A program made the translations under genes and the position numbers. Below are positions 16,140 to 26,510 of a stretch of DNA of 64,000 nt, in pieces. A model generated the notes under the pieces. That model searched no databases and was not told the DNA's origin. It saw only the letters and a program-made list of their open reading frames with translations. Source of the DNA: a virus; the IMG/VR virus record IMGVR_UViG_3300034691_000040, positions 62,001 through 126,000 of that record, one strand, 5' to 3'. How positions within the stretch are numbered: position 1 is the stretch's first letter; each line of letters opens with the position of its first letter.

Positions 16140-16605
16140 GCCAGCCCTGCCAGATCCTACATTGGACGGAGTTGACCATATCCGCATCGACCTTAATGCC
16201 ACCAGTCGGTTAGGTCGCAAGCTTCCCCTGTTAGCTGATGTACGGGTTACTCACCCTAAGCATGGTATCTTCCGCACAGCCCAGGGTTTGTGGGAGTACC
16301 TGAAGGTTGAGAAAGATCTCGAAGAACTCAAAGCGGCAACTGGGTTTGAAGCAAAGAAGATCAGCAGTCGACATACACCCAAGTGGAGCAAACGGTTTAA
16401 AGAAGATGTAAAGACCGCGATGGTTTCGAAGATTGAAGACAACATCGAGATCTACGTCGCCTTCGCAGAAAGCTCGTTACCGTTTCGTTATTACCACATG
16501 CAGCGCAATCGTAAAATCATTGAGCCTAAAGAAACACTGTGGCTCACTGAGTGGCTCGAAGAGTATCGGGCTGAAGTAAAAGCACGAATCAGTAAAGTTA
16601 AGTAA
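16132..16605 (+). CDS. Unknown basic 157-residue protein
   Basis: ATG 16132 is preferred because GAAGGA lies eight bases before it; another ATG at 16126 is too close to that site. The product is rich in Lys, Arg, Trp and Tyr (KHGIFRTAQGLWEYL, SRHTPKWSKRFKEDVK, FRYYHMQRNRK), suggesting a nucleic-acid-binding protein. No named domain seen. It overlaps the end of the acidic-tailed gene and is followed by a strong terminator, so it closes this operon. Confidence 0.65.
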   Translation: MNKPALPDPTLDGVDHIRIDLNATSRLGRKLPLLADVRVTHPKHGIFRTAQGLWEYLKVEKDLEELKAATGFEAKKISSRHTPKWSKRFKEDVKTAMVSKIEDNIEIYVAFAESSLPFRYYHMQRNRKIIEPKETLWLTEWLEEYRAEVKARISKVK

Positions 16606-16612
16606 GCGTTAG

Positions 16613-16657
16613 CGCCGACCGGGGAAACCTGGTCGGCGTATGCCGCATTCTTTTTTT
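16613..16657 (+). terminator. Rho-independent-like terminator
   Basis: An 11-bp GC-rich stem (CGCCGACC with its complement plus inner pairs) with a GAAA tetraloop is followed by GTATGCCGCATTC and a run of seven T. The T run is 12 bases from the stem, longer than usual for the host enzyme. Confidence 0.7.
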
Positions 16658-16691
16658 GTTTATCATGTGAACGTTACTGAGGATTTAGGTG

Positions 16692-17699
16692 ATGGCTAGT
16701 CGTTTGGCAGGAACCGTATTTCAAACCAATGGTCGTGAGGCCATGTTGGCTCAAGATGCCTATGGTATCTCCAACCAACAAACCAAGAACACCGTATTCG
16801 ATTCACTGAAAGGAGTTTATTCGGAGGGTATTTCAGGACTCCAAACAAACCCATCGTCCATCAAGCAACTGACCCAACTGATCCTGAGTTCTAAAAACGG
16901 TAATGTCGATAAGGCAGACATGCTTGACAGAGCCCTTAGCGCTATGGGTTCGTCACTTCCTGCGCTTATCGGCAGTATCGCAGGTGGGGTTAAGAACCAA
17001 CTGGCCGGTGCGGCAGGTACTCTGATCGGACCTGGTGCCGAAAAGGCTGTAAACGTTGTTTACGGGAACCTTGGGAAGATTGTTAAAGTTGCAACCGTCA
17101 ATGACCTGAGTGGTCTGGCTGACGTTCTTAACGAACTGACGGGTAACAGCGAATTGATGAAGGTCATCAACATCGAAGCGGAAGCTGCGGTGCTCGGTGG
17201 TCTGATGGGGATGTTGATTCAATACGACATTCCTGGTCTTCTCGATGACGTCGCTAACATGGCAGGTAGCTCAGAGTCTTTGAAGCTGGCTTACCAGTAC
17301 GTCTCTACAGACTCAATCGTCGGAACCGACCTTGCGACCATCAACCGGGTGATTGATAAGATTGGCCTGGCTGCGTATTTGGAAGTAAACCCAAATCCTA
17401 TCAACACGATCTTGTCCGGATTCTATTTCGGTACGGGCGATACCGTCGACACATACCCGACTAAGCGTGCATTATTGATCAGTACGCTGAATCGTATTGA
17501 CCCTCATTGGGAGGAGTACAATCGTAACGGTGTCTACGTCAAGAACCTGAGTGCCTTTTCAGTCGCCAGCACTGACGCTAAAACCCTGCTTAACTTAGCG
17601 GAGCCTGAATCGATCCTTTCAATGATCGCCCCATCGTTCTTAGCCTCTAGCGTATCACAAGTCATCAAAGCGCTTTATCCTGACGCTTACGTTACCTGA
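16692..17699 (+). CDS. Probable virion structural protein (335 aa)
   Basis: Starts at ATG 16692 behind GAGGA; a GTG three bases earlier is possible. The protein is low in charge and rich in Gly, Ala, Ser and Leu, with a hydrophobic stretch around residues 95-125 (SLPALIGSIAGGVKNQLAGAAGTLIGPG) and further amphipathic helices. It is encoded alone, tail to tail with the large minus-strand tape-measure operon, and in phiKZ-like phages this neighbourhood encodes virion proteins. No enzymatic motif is visible. The structural role is inferred from context. Confidence 0.62.
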   Translation: MASRLAGTVFQTNGREAMLAQDAYGISNQQTKNTVFDSLKGVYSEGISGLQTNPSSIKQLTQLILSSKNGNVDKADMLDRALSAMGSSLPALIGSIAGGVKNQLAGAAGTLIGPGAEKAVNVVYGNLGKIVKVATVNDLSGLADVLNELTGNSELMKVINIEAEAAVLGGLMGMLIQYDIPGLLDDVANMAGSSESLKLAYQYVSTDSIVGTDLATINRVIDKIGLAAYLEVNPNPINTILSGFYFGTGDTVDTYPTKRALLISTLNRIDPHWEEYNRNGVYVKNLSAFSVASTDAKTLLNLAEPESILSMIAPSFLASSVSQVIKALYPDAYVT

Positions 17700-17702
17700 C
17701 AG

Positions 17703-17735
17703 CATAGAGCCCGGCCGCAATGGCCGGGCTCTATG
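17703..17735. terminator. CATA/TATG hairpin at convergent junction
   Basis: A perfect 14-bp stem (CATAGAGCCCGGCC with its complement) around a GCAAT loop. It is nearly identical to the hairpin at 52226-52258, differing by one compensated base pair. Confidence 0.8.
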
Positions 17736-17738
17736 ACG

Positions 17739-19703
17739 CTATGGTCTATCTGTAGGGCGAGATACCGCTTTCACGATATCACCGATCATGCCATTCATCA
17801 AACCACTCACAACACGGTCTGGAGACTTCCATTGGTTATACTGCGCTCTTGCCTTAGCCATGTTCAACTGCCACTTGCGTGTGCTGTTAATCATGCTGTT
17901 AAGCGGTAAGCCGCCCAAGGTCGCCATGTAGTCCGTATATTTGTTATCTTCGCTGTAGGTGGATTTGGAAATAGCGTTGACGGCTGTGGTAGCCGTGTCA
18001 GTACTAACACCTACAAGTTCAAGTGCTGCGGTTGTAGCGCCTTGCAGACCACTGAACGCTGGGTTAATCGGCATACTCATAATCGTAGACAAGTCTACGA
18101 TCGTAACATGCACATCAATGCCCAGTACGTGACCACCTTGCTTCCAACCCACGTCACCCACACCACGTTCGATTGTCAGTGATTCAACCATGCCTTCACG
18201 GATCAACGTGTGACCTTGGTTAAACACTTCCAGCAAAGGAGGGCCGTCGTAGGACGCCATACCCGTAGCGCGAGGCAACGACATGGCCATAATGCCACCC
18301 AGCGGAATGAACAGGTTCTTCAACCGTACCCAATCATCACCTGCCCAAGACCGCAGTGGGATAGTGAACGAGGTTCTGTTCAAGTCAGCCGAAGATGACT
18401 CGTACATCTTTTGGATGTCAGCGAAGGAGTTACCCGCCAAAGCAACCAGACCTTCCAACTGGGCAGACTCAAGGATGCCTTTAGCGACGTTAGAGATCGC
18501 AGATACTGCAGCGCCCATGAAACCTGCCACGTTGCCATCCGCCAAGTTAAACCGAGCCATCCGCGCTTTAGAACTCATCGCGTTGATTTCAGTCTTGATA
18601 GATGGTTCAGTGGTCTGGTTGTTAAACGAGTCACTGTTGGTGGGTGTGAAGTTTACACGTAGGGTAACGAAGTCAGCGCCCATGTGACGTTCTGACTGAA
18701 ATGACTCACCCGCCTTCTCCCACCAGCCTTGGTCGTTGTTCTCATCCGGATAGATTTCCGACTTTGACGAATTCTTCGCTTCGTACTTGCCGAGGAACGC
18801 GCTGTAGATGCGTTCGTAATCCGCCATCGACGCACCTGGGTCATCAAGACTGATCAGTTGCGTGTCGACACTGTCAAAGACAATGCGGTTGAACTCATCA
18901 GCGCGTTTTGCAGGATCGCCCGTCAGGTTGTTCAGCGCATCATCCATCTTGTCCCGGTACCGGTTTGCGAGACGCTGAGGTTTTGTCGACATGCGGAAAA
19001 CATCAATCCCGCCATCGGTCATTACCACACCGTCATTAAGCACCCGGTTCATAGAGCCAACGTCAGCTTTATTCGGAACGGAACCTGGATCAAAATAACG
19101 TTTTTGCATGTCGTTTGTAAAGTGAGGAGACAGACCCAAGTTCACAAACATGCCGTTTACAAAACCACTGTACGCCAACCAGTACGAGTACATGGCAGGT
19201 TTCAAGTAGTAGTACTTCGATCGTGGCATGCCGACGAAGAACTTAAACATGCTGCCGGCCAGAATGAATGGCTGCAAAGGAATGGTGCCTATGAAACCTG
19301 CAACCTTACCGATGTTAAACCACACATCTGGTGCCCGACCAGTACGTGCCATCGAGCCAGCATGGATGTTGTAGAAGTTACCGAAGAAGTTGGTCAGTGA
19401 GTTAAACTGAGGGACCCCGCAACGGATGTGAACCAGTTGGGAGTTATCGTCAAGGATTTCACTGTACCACCGACCCATGGGTTCAGATCGGGCAAAAATG
19501 GAGGGGTGGCTAATATCACAGTTCTCTGTGAATTGCGACAGTGGGTTGATCGCCCAATGACCACCCAAGGTTGTATCGATAAACTTTCTGGACGATGATG
19601 TCCGGAACCTTCGGTTGTTATCCACCGAGTCAGACAACGAACTAGGGGGTGCTAAAAAGGCATGGCCCGCCCAACTCTTGTCTAGCACGTATTGACGCGC
19701 CAT
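17739..19703 (-). CDS. Probable virion structural protein (654 aa), next to tape measure
   Basis: ATG at 19703 has AAGAGGAG six bases upstream and begins MARQYVLDKSWAGHAF; the extension to 19751 is rejected. The protein has hydrophobic patches near residues 150-220 (KVAGFIGTIPLQPFILAGSMFKFFVG, SYWLAYSGFVNGMFVNLG) and in the C-terminal third (GFMGAAVSAISNVAKGIL), otherwise a mixed fold. It is transcribed immediately downstream of the 2227-residue transglycosylase protein and presumably acts with it in the tail or DNA-ejection apparatus. No enzymatic motif recognised. Its place beside a gp181-like gene matches the phiKZ gene order. Confidence 0.68.
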   Translation of the reverse strand: MARQYVLDKSWAGHAFLAPPSSLSDSVDNNRRFRTSSSRKFIDTTLGGHWAINPLSQFTENCDISHPSIFARSEPMGRWYSEILDDNSQLVHIRCGVPQFNSLTNFFGNFYNIHAGSMARTGRAPDVWFNIGKVAGFIGTIPLQPFILAGSMFKFFVGMPRSKYYYLKPAMYSYWLAYSGFVNGMFVNLGLSPHFTNDMQKRYFDPGSVPNKADVGSMNRVLNDGVVMTDGGIDVFRMSTKPQRLANRYRDKMDDALNNLTGDPAKRADEFNRIVFDSVDTQLISLDDPGASMADYERIYSAFLGKYEAKNSSKSEIYPDENNDQGWWEKAGESFQSERHMGADFVTLRVNFTPTNSDSFNNQTTEPSIKTEINAMSSKARMARFNLADGNVAGFMGAAVSAISNVAKGILESAQLEGLVALAGNSFADIQKMYESSSADLNRTSFTIPLRSWAGDDWVRLKNLFIPLGGIMAMSLPRATGMASYDGPPLLEVFNQGHTLIREGMVESLTIERGVGDVGWKQGGHVLGIDVHVTIVDLSTIMSMPINPAFSGLQGATTAALELVGVSTDTATTAVNAISKSTYSEDNKYTDYMATLGGLPLNSMINSTRKWQLNMAKARAQYNQWKSPDRVVSGLMNGMIGDIVKAVSRPTDRP

Positions 19704-19761
19704 AGCGAACTCCTCTTGGGTTAAGCGAAAGAGGTGGGGGCGGTTTCCCACCCCCGTGTCC

Positions 19762-22700
19762 TCAGGTTACAGCCCCGGTACGTCTTGTGTTGATGGGCTC
19801 TTTGCGTGCAGGTTCGAACTGGCTTGGCTCAGGTGCCTGCTTTCCAGACCCGGAACTTTTATTGATCATTTCAATCAACTGGTTCCGAATGTCAAGGATG
19901 TTGGTGTCCATCGACTGCAGTGCCGTCAACTGTTGCTGCATCAGAACGCTAACGCTCTCCGCAGATTCAGCTTGCTGTTTGTAGTTCTTATCCACAGTGT
20001 CCTTTGCAACCGCCCGTGTAGCTGACGGAGTTGGGGCACTCTGCGGAGGAGCTTGAAACGAAGGCGCCGCTGTACCATTATCGAAGTCACCCGCTGGCGT
20101 AGCTTGAGCCCCACCAAACGCACCGGCTCCAGGAGCTGCACCATTTACCTCTGCCGCTACATCAGACGGGACAGGGGCGCCGCTAGCTGCAGTCGGGGTA
20201 GACGCCGCAGGACTGCCCGACGCACCACCATTTGCTGCTGCTGCCGCATCACTTGCAGCAACGGCCGCACCTGCGGAAGTCGGACCGCCGCCATCTGAAC
20301 CATCACTGGCAGTTGCACCAGACGACATGATTGGCAATCCATTAGCATCGGTTTTAACACCAATACCACCCTGTGGTGCTTTTTCCGCACCAATACCGGC
20401 TTTCTTACGGCCGATCTGGATACGACGCTGGAGTTCCTGCTTGACCTCACCAACTGTCCGCATCCGCCCACCTTCCATGAAGACAGATTGGTTGTTTCTG
20501 ATCGCCGCATCGCTAACGTACCCAGCTGCGGATTCGTTATTAGGTGCTGGCAAGAATCGCTTCGCACCACCGAGACCCAAGAAGTGAGCTGCGTAAAGGT
20601 CGACGTCGCTGACGTTACCGCCAAGCATGCCAGTGAGCCCTTCGTAGTTCTCTTTCAGGTAGCACGCACCCAAGATGGCGTTAGCACGAGGATCGGACGG
20701 CGGGGTGTTTGGAGCAATGCCGTACGTATCGCCGTACTTGGTCAGCATGTCACTCCAGGTACCCGATACGAATTGGAACAAACCAAACGCGATACCCGAA
20801 GAAGCAGTAGGGTCCATCCCGGATTCTACCGCTGCGACGTTGAGTGCAATCTCCGGATCGAAGCCAACCATGTTAGCCGCTTGAGTGATGATCGGACCCA
20901 TGGCTTCCACACCTTTGCCGGTGTTATTAGGGAGCGAGTTAATATCGCCACCTGTACCACCGCCTGGATGTTTCACCTGCGTCCCTGCCGGACCGTTCAT
21001 CAACATGGCACCGGTGCCATAACCGACCGACTGACCTTTAGCCCCACCCGCTACTGCGCCTTGACCATAGATCTTAGCGTAGTTGCCGAGAGTAGGACCT
21101 GACTGGTTTACCCCGGAACCTGAAGCGTTTGCACGCTGGTTACCGAGCGCTGTGTTAGTCAGCGTTTTGCCGTAGTCATTAGGGTCTTGGTTCTTCTGAG
21201 CCTCCATCCCTTTAACGTCGAGTACTTTAGCGGTGTCTTCCCTGTCCAACGCATCGATGTAAGCTTTGGTAGCACCTGCCATCGATTCAAGCATCTCACC
21301 CGGCCATGGCGTATTACCCACTTTCCAGACTGTGGTTTCACCCATCGGTGTATCAACAACTGTGCGGGTCATTTCATCCAGCACTTGACGCATGGCTGGT
21401 CCAGTCAAGTTTCTCGCAGCATCTTTAGCGTCACCGTTATAACGACGGCGTACAGAGATAGCGTATTGCAGGAAGGCGGGAAGGAAACGGAACCTTACCC
21501 ACTTCTGCACGTCGGCGCGCTCGTTTTCATTAGACGGCTTGAAGATGTCGATTACTCGGGCTTCAAGGTCATCCGTGTTACCATTGAGCGTTGCCTTACT
21601 GGTCCCCATGTAGGTGAGGACAGGCCAGTAGATCTCTTCCACTTTCTGAAGCTGGATACACTTGGAAAGTTTCATCTCCTTTATACCGTACGTGATGTAA
21701 CGCACAGCGGTTGGGATATCGAGACTTGTCTGGATGTTAGCCGCGGATGCAACCCCGGCAGTGCCCATTGACATACGACCGGTACGTAAGGTTTGCTTAA
21801 TAATCAAACCGCGAGCGATTTGGTTAGCGTCCCCTGTACCACCTGGCGTAACCGCAACCGTTGCGGCCTGGATTACACCGGCTGGGTTACCGAGACCAAC
21901 GGCCATATCCGTTCTGGCCTTTTTCTCATCGTTAGCGGTTTTACGTTTACCCTTCACCATTTTAATAGCGCTGTCGACATCATCCGCGTCTTCAGTCAAA
22001 TCGCCATCAAAAGGAGAGGTCGCCAAGTCATTGTACATGGACTGCATGCCGGTGGCGTCAACAATGCCGAGGAAGGCGTCCAGATCACTGTCACCTATGC
22101 CTGTGTCGACACTTGTGAGATCTGTGGTCTTCCGGATGCGCAGCATGGCAGCGCAGTGAGCCAAGTAGACGGGTTTGAAGCGGTTCTGAATCCAGCTGAA
22201 GAGTTTATTCCTTCTCCCTTCATCTGTCGCGTCAAAGAGTTCAAGAATCGAATTCAGTTCCATCTTGCTTGGATCAAGCTGTGGGTTTCCGCTACTGTCT
22301 ACAACCGTACCCCGTCTCACGTTCCCTTCCAGCTGGATCATGGCGTTGACACGTTTTTCATCAGTTGGGTTAACACCGTACTGAGTCATCCGAAGATAGA
22401 TCAGCGGGTATTCTTTAGCCTGTTCTGATTTGTAGTACTTGTAACCACCATACGCAACCGCACCGACGGCAAGAGCACCGAGCACCACAGGTGCTGTCAG
22501 AAGACTGGCAAGACCAACAGCCGCTTCGGTAACGAATGGAGCGGCTACAGTAGCTGCGGCCCAGGCTCCTCGCCCTAACCAACTACCCGCTTTAAGCAAT
22601 GAGGCACCGCCCGGTACCTTCCGCATAAGTCCGCCAGCTTTTCCTTTTAGCCAACCGCCAGCCCTAGCAAGCTTCCCTACCTTACCAGCTTTGCCAGCTT

Positions 22701-25700
22701 TCCCTTTACCTCCCTTGCCGGCGTCTGCGATATCTGCAATATCGCCAGCATTTTCCAACATGCCGTTTTCACCAGCTTCTTCGGTCGTCTCTCTGAGCTC
22801 TTCCAGCTTCTCATCGAGATTCTTGTTCATTTTCTTGATGGCGTCAACAATGCTCTCAGCGCCTTCCATAGCGCCTGCGCCTACAGCGCCAGCTTTTGCA
22901 GCCAGCTTGTCTTTACGGCGTTTGAGGATGTCCTGCCACGACCAATCACGAGTACCGTCACCATCGTTATCACCGTGGACACCTTCCTGGTCCCAACGGG
23001 ATTTCATGAACTCAAGAATCTGAATCTGCGTCTGAAGCTGATGGCTACCGATCTCTACAGCAGCGAGCGACATTTCGTCATCAAGCATCCCAACGGCACC
23101 GTTTTTGAAACGACCCATTACGAAGTTCTTAATGCCGCGGCCAATACCACCGACCATTTTAGCGATTCCTTTATAGAACCCCATGGCCTTTTGACCGTAC
23201 CACTTAGCCGCCTTACCTGCCATGATCGCAGTACGTGCCGACATGCTGATCAGCCCACTACCAACGGTGTACAGCAGCGACCCATTGACGGTGTAAAACG
23301 ATTTGTACTTATCAATCTCATCCTGAGAAACGATTTCCTTACGGTTACCCTCATCGTCCATCTCGTAGACTGGACCTTTGATATCCTTAAGGGTTGTGAT
23401 CACAGCGCCAGTGGCAGTGCGGTACGCCCCTTTCTTCATGAGGACCGAACGGATACGAGGCTCAGTGTCACCTGGCAGGTATGCGTCGAACTGAGTGAAC
23501 TGGTCAAGCACCACCCGTCCGACCGCTTTGCCAACTTTCCACATCGTGCCGTAAGTGCCGCTGATGTAAGCTTTTGCACCACGGGCTAACAAACCACCCG
23601 CTGAAAGACTGAGGTGTGAGAAATAACCAGCCAGGGATTCACCAGTGCCGCTATAAAGGCCAGCATCGATATCTTCCTGAGTCAGTACCACCTCATTGGT
23701 CCGAACGTCCTTAACGGGACCTGTGATGTCTTTAAGCTTAGTGATCACTTTCTTGCTGTCGATATCGAAGTAGTAACCCTTACGAATATCGCGAGCCAGC
23801 ATGATCGGAATGTCATCACCAGCCTTGTGGATGTCGCTGATGCCAAAACCATCCAGAGCTTTGAATGGGAACTTAGCCGCACCCCACACGGCTTTAGCTG
23901 CCTCACTTGACCCACCGAAGATAGCGCCGTAACTAAACTTCAAATACTTGCCAAACATACTCCCTGCTTTAAAAAGAGTATTCTTAGCAGCACGGGCAGT
24001 ACCACCGGCACCTTCACGGATACTCGCATCGTACCACCGGCGCTTGATCTCAGCGATTTGTTCAGCGATGGCATCGTCCATGCTACCGCCACCACCTCCG
24101 GCATCTGGAGCGCCATCGGGACCTGGCGCTCCACCGCCACCACCGCCTTTACTACCGGCGTTAGGGATTAGCTGAGCAATCAGTTCAAGCAACTGACTAC
24201 TCTGCCCACTCAGCCCAATGATGGCATCCAAGCGAGAATGGGTTCCTTCGTCCTTCACGTTGAGGATTTCAGGCCATTCGATCTGAACGGCTGGAGTGCC
24301 ATTGGAAGGACCCGAAGGTTTACCAACAATAGACCGGCCGAGGTTACGGGTGAGTGGTTGATTGAAGACGTCAAGACCATTGTTATTAGCGCCGGTGCGA
24401 AGCTTCTCTTCCTCATCCGCAAGTTTTTTCTTTTTAGCCACCATGAGTACACGCCACTGTTCTGGCGTCATGGCTTTCTTAAGCTTCTCCTCATCTTTAG
24501 GGTCGAAGTCATCGGTGCTGTTAAGAATGAGGTCATAAACCTTATCAAGGTCGATCACATCACCGCTGCCATTGAATCGACTCAGACCCAGCTCGCGCCA
24601 AGTCCTACGACCAACCACGCCAGATAGCTTATCCATCCGCGTACCAAACTCTGGCAAACGGGATTGGATTTCAGAAAACCTGTCACTTACATCGAGACGG
24701 TGTTTTTTGGTTTCCTGAGACTGATCCATTTGATCGCCAGACGGAGACAGTCCAAACTTATTGGCGAAGAACTCGATCAGTTCATTGGCAATATCTTCAG
24801 GTTCATTCTTCCACGTTTCGATTTTAACGTAACGGGCTGGTACGAACCTGTGTGCGTTAGCCATGTCTTTCATCAAGGCGCGACGTAGAGCTTTCTTCGC
24901 GTCCAGCGAAAGATCACTTGCACCCATTTGACGAAGCAGACCATCGACGCTTTGACGAAGTGCGTCACCACCACCTTCCAACAGAGCGTTTTTGACGTGC
25001 TGTTGATTCAGGGTTGACCGGTTAACAAAACCGCCGGAGTAATGACTGTACGCAACCTCTTCATGGTCCTCGCCAGTCACCAGCACTTTCAAAGACCTGT
25101 CCATGCTGGCCATGAGACCAGGCATGATGTCAGTCACGGACTTGTAAAACAGATTGTCCATGTACGCAGGTTTATCAAGATCGGTGATCGCCGTGCCTTT
25201 AATGGAACTGGTAGCTGAATAGGTATCCAGCATGCCTTTAAGCGATTCTTCAGCAAGCCCTACCCAGTCAGACCGAGTCCCTTCCGACTTAGCGTATTCG
25301 TTCAACCGTTGTGGAATAGACGACAGGATATCGCGCAGGGTGTTATCGCCCTTTGCCATGTGCTTGTTGTTTTTAATGTTTACGCCATAACGGTCAGACA
25401 GCAGACTGATCAGGTACTCAACGCCTTGGGCCGCGGCTTGACCTGCGAACTGACCCAACATGTCACCAACCATGTGACTCTTAGACATGCCAGGCATGTC
25501 CATGTCCTTAAACATACTGAACGCGTTTAGACCGGCCCCTAATGCATTGCTGGCGTTATCCTTCATCCCGCCAAAGTACTTGGTGGTGAAGTTGTTTACA
25601 GAGTCAATAGCACCACTGGCGAGTTTAGTCGACAGTTGCTGCTTCAACACCTCACCATGCGTCATCTTGGCGAAGTCAGGCAGTGCCGTGTTCTCAAGGA

Positions 25701-26445
25701 TCTTTTCAAACTGCTGCTGGCTTTTGGAGAAGTGCTCTCTTTGCAGAGCAAACATCTTCATGTTAACGTCGAGTTGACGATAACCAATTTCCAGATTCTT
25801 CTGATGGTATTTGATCAGGACATTATCCTGATACCCTACCAACCGGCCAATGTCACGACCAATGGAAGTTTGGACATGCATGTCCAGTTCAAAACGTTTC
25901 TGATCACGGATGTCACGAGCGGCACCAGCGTACGTGTCTTGCAACTGCGCTGCGGACTGGGCTTTGAACATAGCGCCCAAACCCGACAGGTTACCCTCTA
26001 ATTCGCTGGGCGAAGAACCGCCGTACGAAGAGCCCGAATCAGAGTCCTGAATAGCGTCTCGTGCACTTTTAGGCAGAAACCGCATAAGCAGACTTTTATC
26101 TTTATCGGCGCCAGCCTTAAGCTTTCTAAGGTATGGATCAAGCTCCGACTTGTTATCTTTCAGAATACTGGCAATACCGCGATCCACGGCATCGTATGTA
26201 TTGAGGGCCTGAGTATAACCCTTCGGAAGTACTCCGGACAGCATACGCCGCACAAAACTGCGGTCGATAAGTCTGTCTTTAGACGTCTTTAAAAAACTCT
26301 CCGCTCCCGCATGAAAAGGCGTACGGGTACCTTTTTTCTTTGACTTCCCCGCTCCGTCGCCAAAGGCGTCGAAATCCATGTCTCCAAAGTCGAGCTCATC
26401 GAAGTCTGGTGGCTTGGGGAGATCATGGTCATCTTTTTTAGCCAT
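19762..26445 (-). CDS. Giant tail/tape-measure-like protein with lytic transglycosylase domain (gp181-like)
   Basis: A 2227-residue protein, almost the length recalled for phiKZ gp181. Residues about 1855-1990 form an SLT-type lytic transglycosylase, with catalytic Glu1874 in AVESGMDP followed by GLFQFVSGTW; it would cut peptidoglycan as the tail penetrates. The N-terminal 130 residues are charged. Long helical and Gly-rich regions follow (GSKGGGGGGAPGPDGA near 770). A hydrophobic stretch lies near 1300-1340. An Ala/Pro/Ser-rich, probably disordered tail of about 200 residues ends in a helical segment. Two internal duplications are visible, near 880 and 1000, and near 1350 and 1580 (see findings). 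Expected in the virion, where it acts as tape measure and enzyme. Confidence 0.85.
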   Translation of the reverse strand: MAKKDDHDLPKPPDFDELDFGDMDFDAFGDGAGKSKKKGTRTPFHAGAESFLKTSKDRLIDRSFVRRMLSGVLPKGYTQALNTYDAVDRGIASILKDNKSELDPYLRKLKAGADKDKSLLMRFLPKSARDAIQDSDSGSSYGGSSPSELEGNLSGLGAMFKAQSAAQLQDTYAGAARDIRDQKRFELDMHVQTSIGRDIGRLVGYQDNVLIKYHQKNLEIGYRQLDVNMKMFALQREHFSKSQQQFEKILENTALPDFAKMTHGEVLKQQLSTKLASGAIDSVNNFTTKYFGGMKDNASNALGAGLNAFSMFKDMDMPGMSKSHMVGDMLGQFAGQAAAQGVEYLISLLSDRYGVNIKNNKHMAKGDNTLRDILSSIPQRLNEYAKSEGTRSDWVGLAEESLKGMLDTYSATSSIKGTAITDLDKPAYMDNLFYKSVTDIMPGLMASMDRSLKVLVTGEDHEEVAYSHYSGGFVNRSTLNQQHVKNALLEGGGDALRQSVDGLLRQMGASDLSLDAKKALRRALMKDMANAHRFVPARYVKIETWKNEPEDIANELIEFFANKFGLSPSGDQMDQSQETKKHRLDVSDRFSEIQSRLPEFGTRMDKLSGVVGRRTWRELGLSRFNGSGDVIDLDKVYDLILNSTDDFDPKDEEKLKKAMTPEQWRVLMVAKKKKLADEEEKLRTGANNNGLDVFNQPLTRNLGRSIVGKPSGPSNGTPAVQIEWPEILNVKDEGTHSRLDAIIGLSGQSSQLLELIAQLIPNAGSKGGGGGGAPGPDGAPDAGGGGGSMDDAIAEQIAEIKRRWYDASIREGAGGTARAAKNTLFKAGSMFGKYLKFSYGAIFGGSSEAAKAVWGAAKFPFKALDGFGISDIHKAGDDIPIMLARDIRKGYYFDIDSKKVITKLKDITGPVKDVRTNEVVLTQEDIDAGLYSGTGESLAGYFSHLSLSAGGLLARGAKAYISGTYGTMWKVGKAVGRVVLDQFTQFDAYLPGDTEPRIRSVLMKKGAYRTATGAVITTLKDIKGPVYEMDDEGNRKEIVSQDEIDKYKSFYTVNGSLLYTVGSGLISMSARTAIMAGKAAKWYGQKAMGFYKGIAKMVGGIGRGIKNFVMGRFKNGAVGMLDDEMSLAAVEIGSHQLQTQIQILEFMKSRWDQEGVHGDNDGDGTRDWSWQDILKRRKDKLAAKAGAVGAGAMEGAESIVDAIKKMNKNLDEKLEELRETTEEAGENGMLENAGDIADIADAGKGGKGKAGKAGKVGKLARAGGWLKGKAGGLMRKVPGGASLLKAGSWLGRGAWAAATVAAPFVTEAAVGLASLLTAPVVLGALAVGAVAYGGYKYYKSEQAKEYPLIYLRMTQYGVNPTDEKRVNAMIQLEGNVRRGTVVDSSGNPQLDPSKMELNSILELFDATDEGRRNKLFSWIQNRFKPVYLAHCAAMLRIRKTTDLTSVDTGIGDSDLDAFLGIVDATGMQSMYNDLATSPFDGDLTEDADDVDSAIKMVKGKRKTANDEKKARTDMAVGLGNPAGVIQAATVAVTPGGTGDANQIARGLIIKQTLRTGRMSMGTAGVASAANIQTSLDIPTAVRYITYGIKEMKLSKCIQLQKVEEIYWPVLTYMGTSKATLNGNTDDLEARVIDIFKPSNENERADVQKWVRFRFLPAFLQYAISVRRRYNGDAKDAARNLTGPAMRQVLDEMTRTVVDTPMGETTVWKVGNTPWPGEMLESMAGATKAYIDALDREDTAKVLDVKGMEAQKNQDPNDYGKTLTNTALGNQRANASGSGVNQSGPTLGNYAKIYGQGAVAGGAKGQSVGYGTGAMLMNGPAGTQVKHPGGGTGGDINSLPNNTGKGVEAMGPIITQAANMVGFDPEIALNVAAVESGMDPTASSGIAFGLFQFVSGTWSDMLTKYGDTYGIAPNTPPSDPRANAILGACYLKENYEGLTGMLGGNVSDVDLYAAHFLGLGGAKRFLPAPNNESAAGYVSDAAIRNNQSVFMEGGRMRTVGEVKQELQRRIQIGRKKAGIGAEKAPQGGIGVKTDANGLPIMSSGATASDGSDGGGPTSAGAAVAASDAAAAANGGASGSPAASTPTAASGAPVPSDVAAEVNGAAPGAGAFGGAQATPAGDFDNGTAAPSFQAPPQSAPTPSATRAVAKDTVDKNYKQQAESAESVSVLMQQQLTALQSMDTNILDIRNQLIEMINKSSGSGKQAPEPSQFEPARKEPINTRRTGAVT

Positions 26446-26510
26446 TACGTCTCACTCAACATAAAGGGTGGCTATATGGGTCATACCACTTCGACACAGG
26501 GACATTGTCC

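Noticed and set aside
16689-16691. GTG start three bases before ATG 16692
   Set aside because: ATG at 16692 has a better spaced GAGGA site; the difference is one residue.
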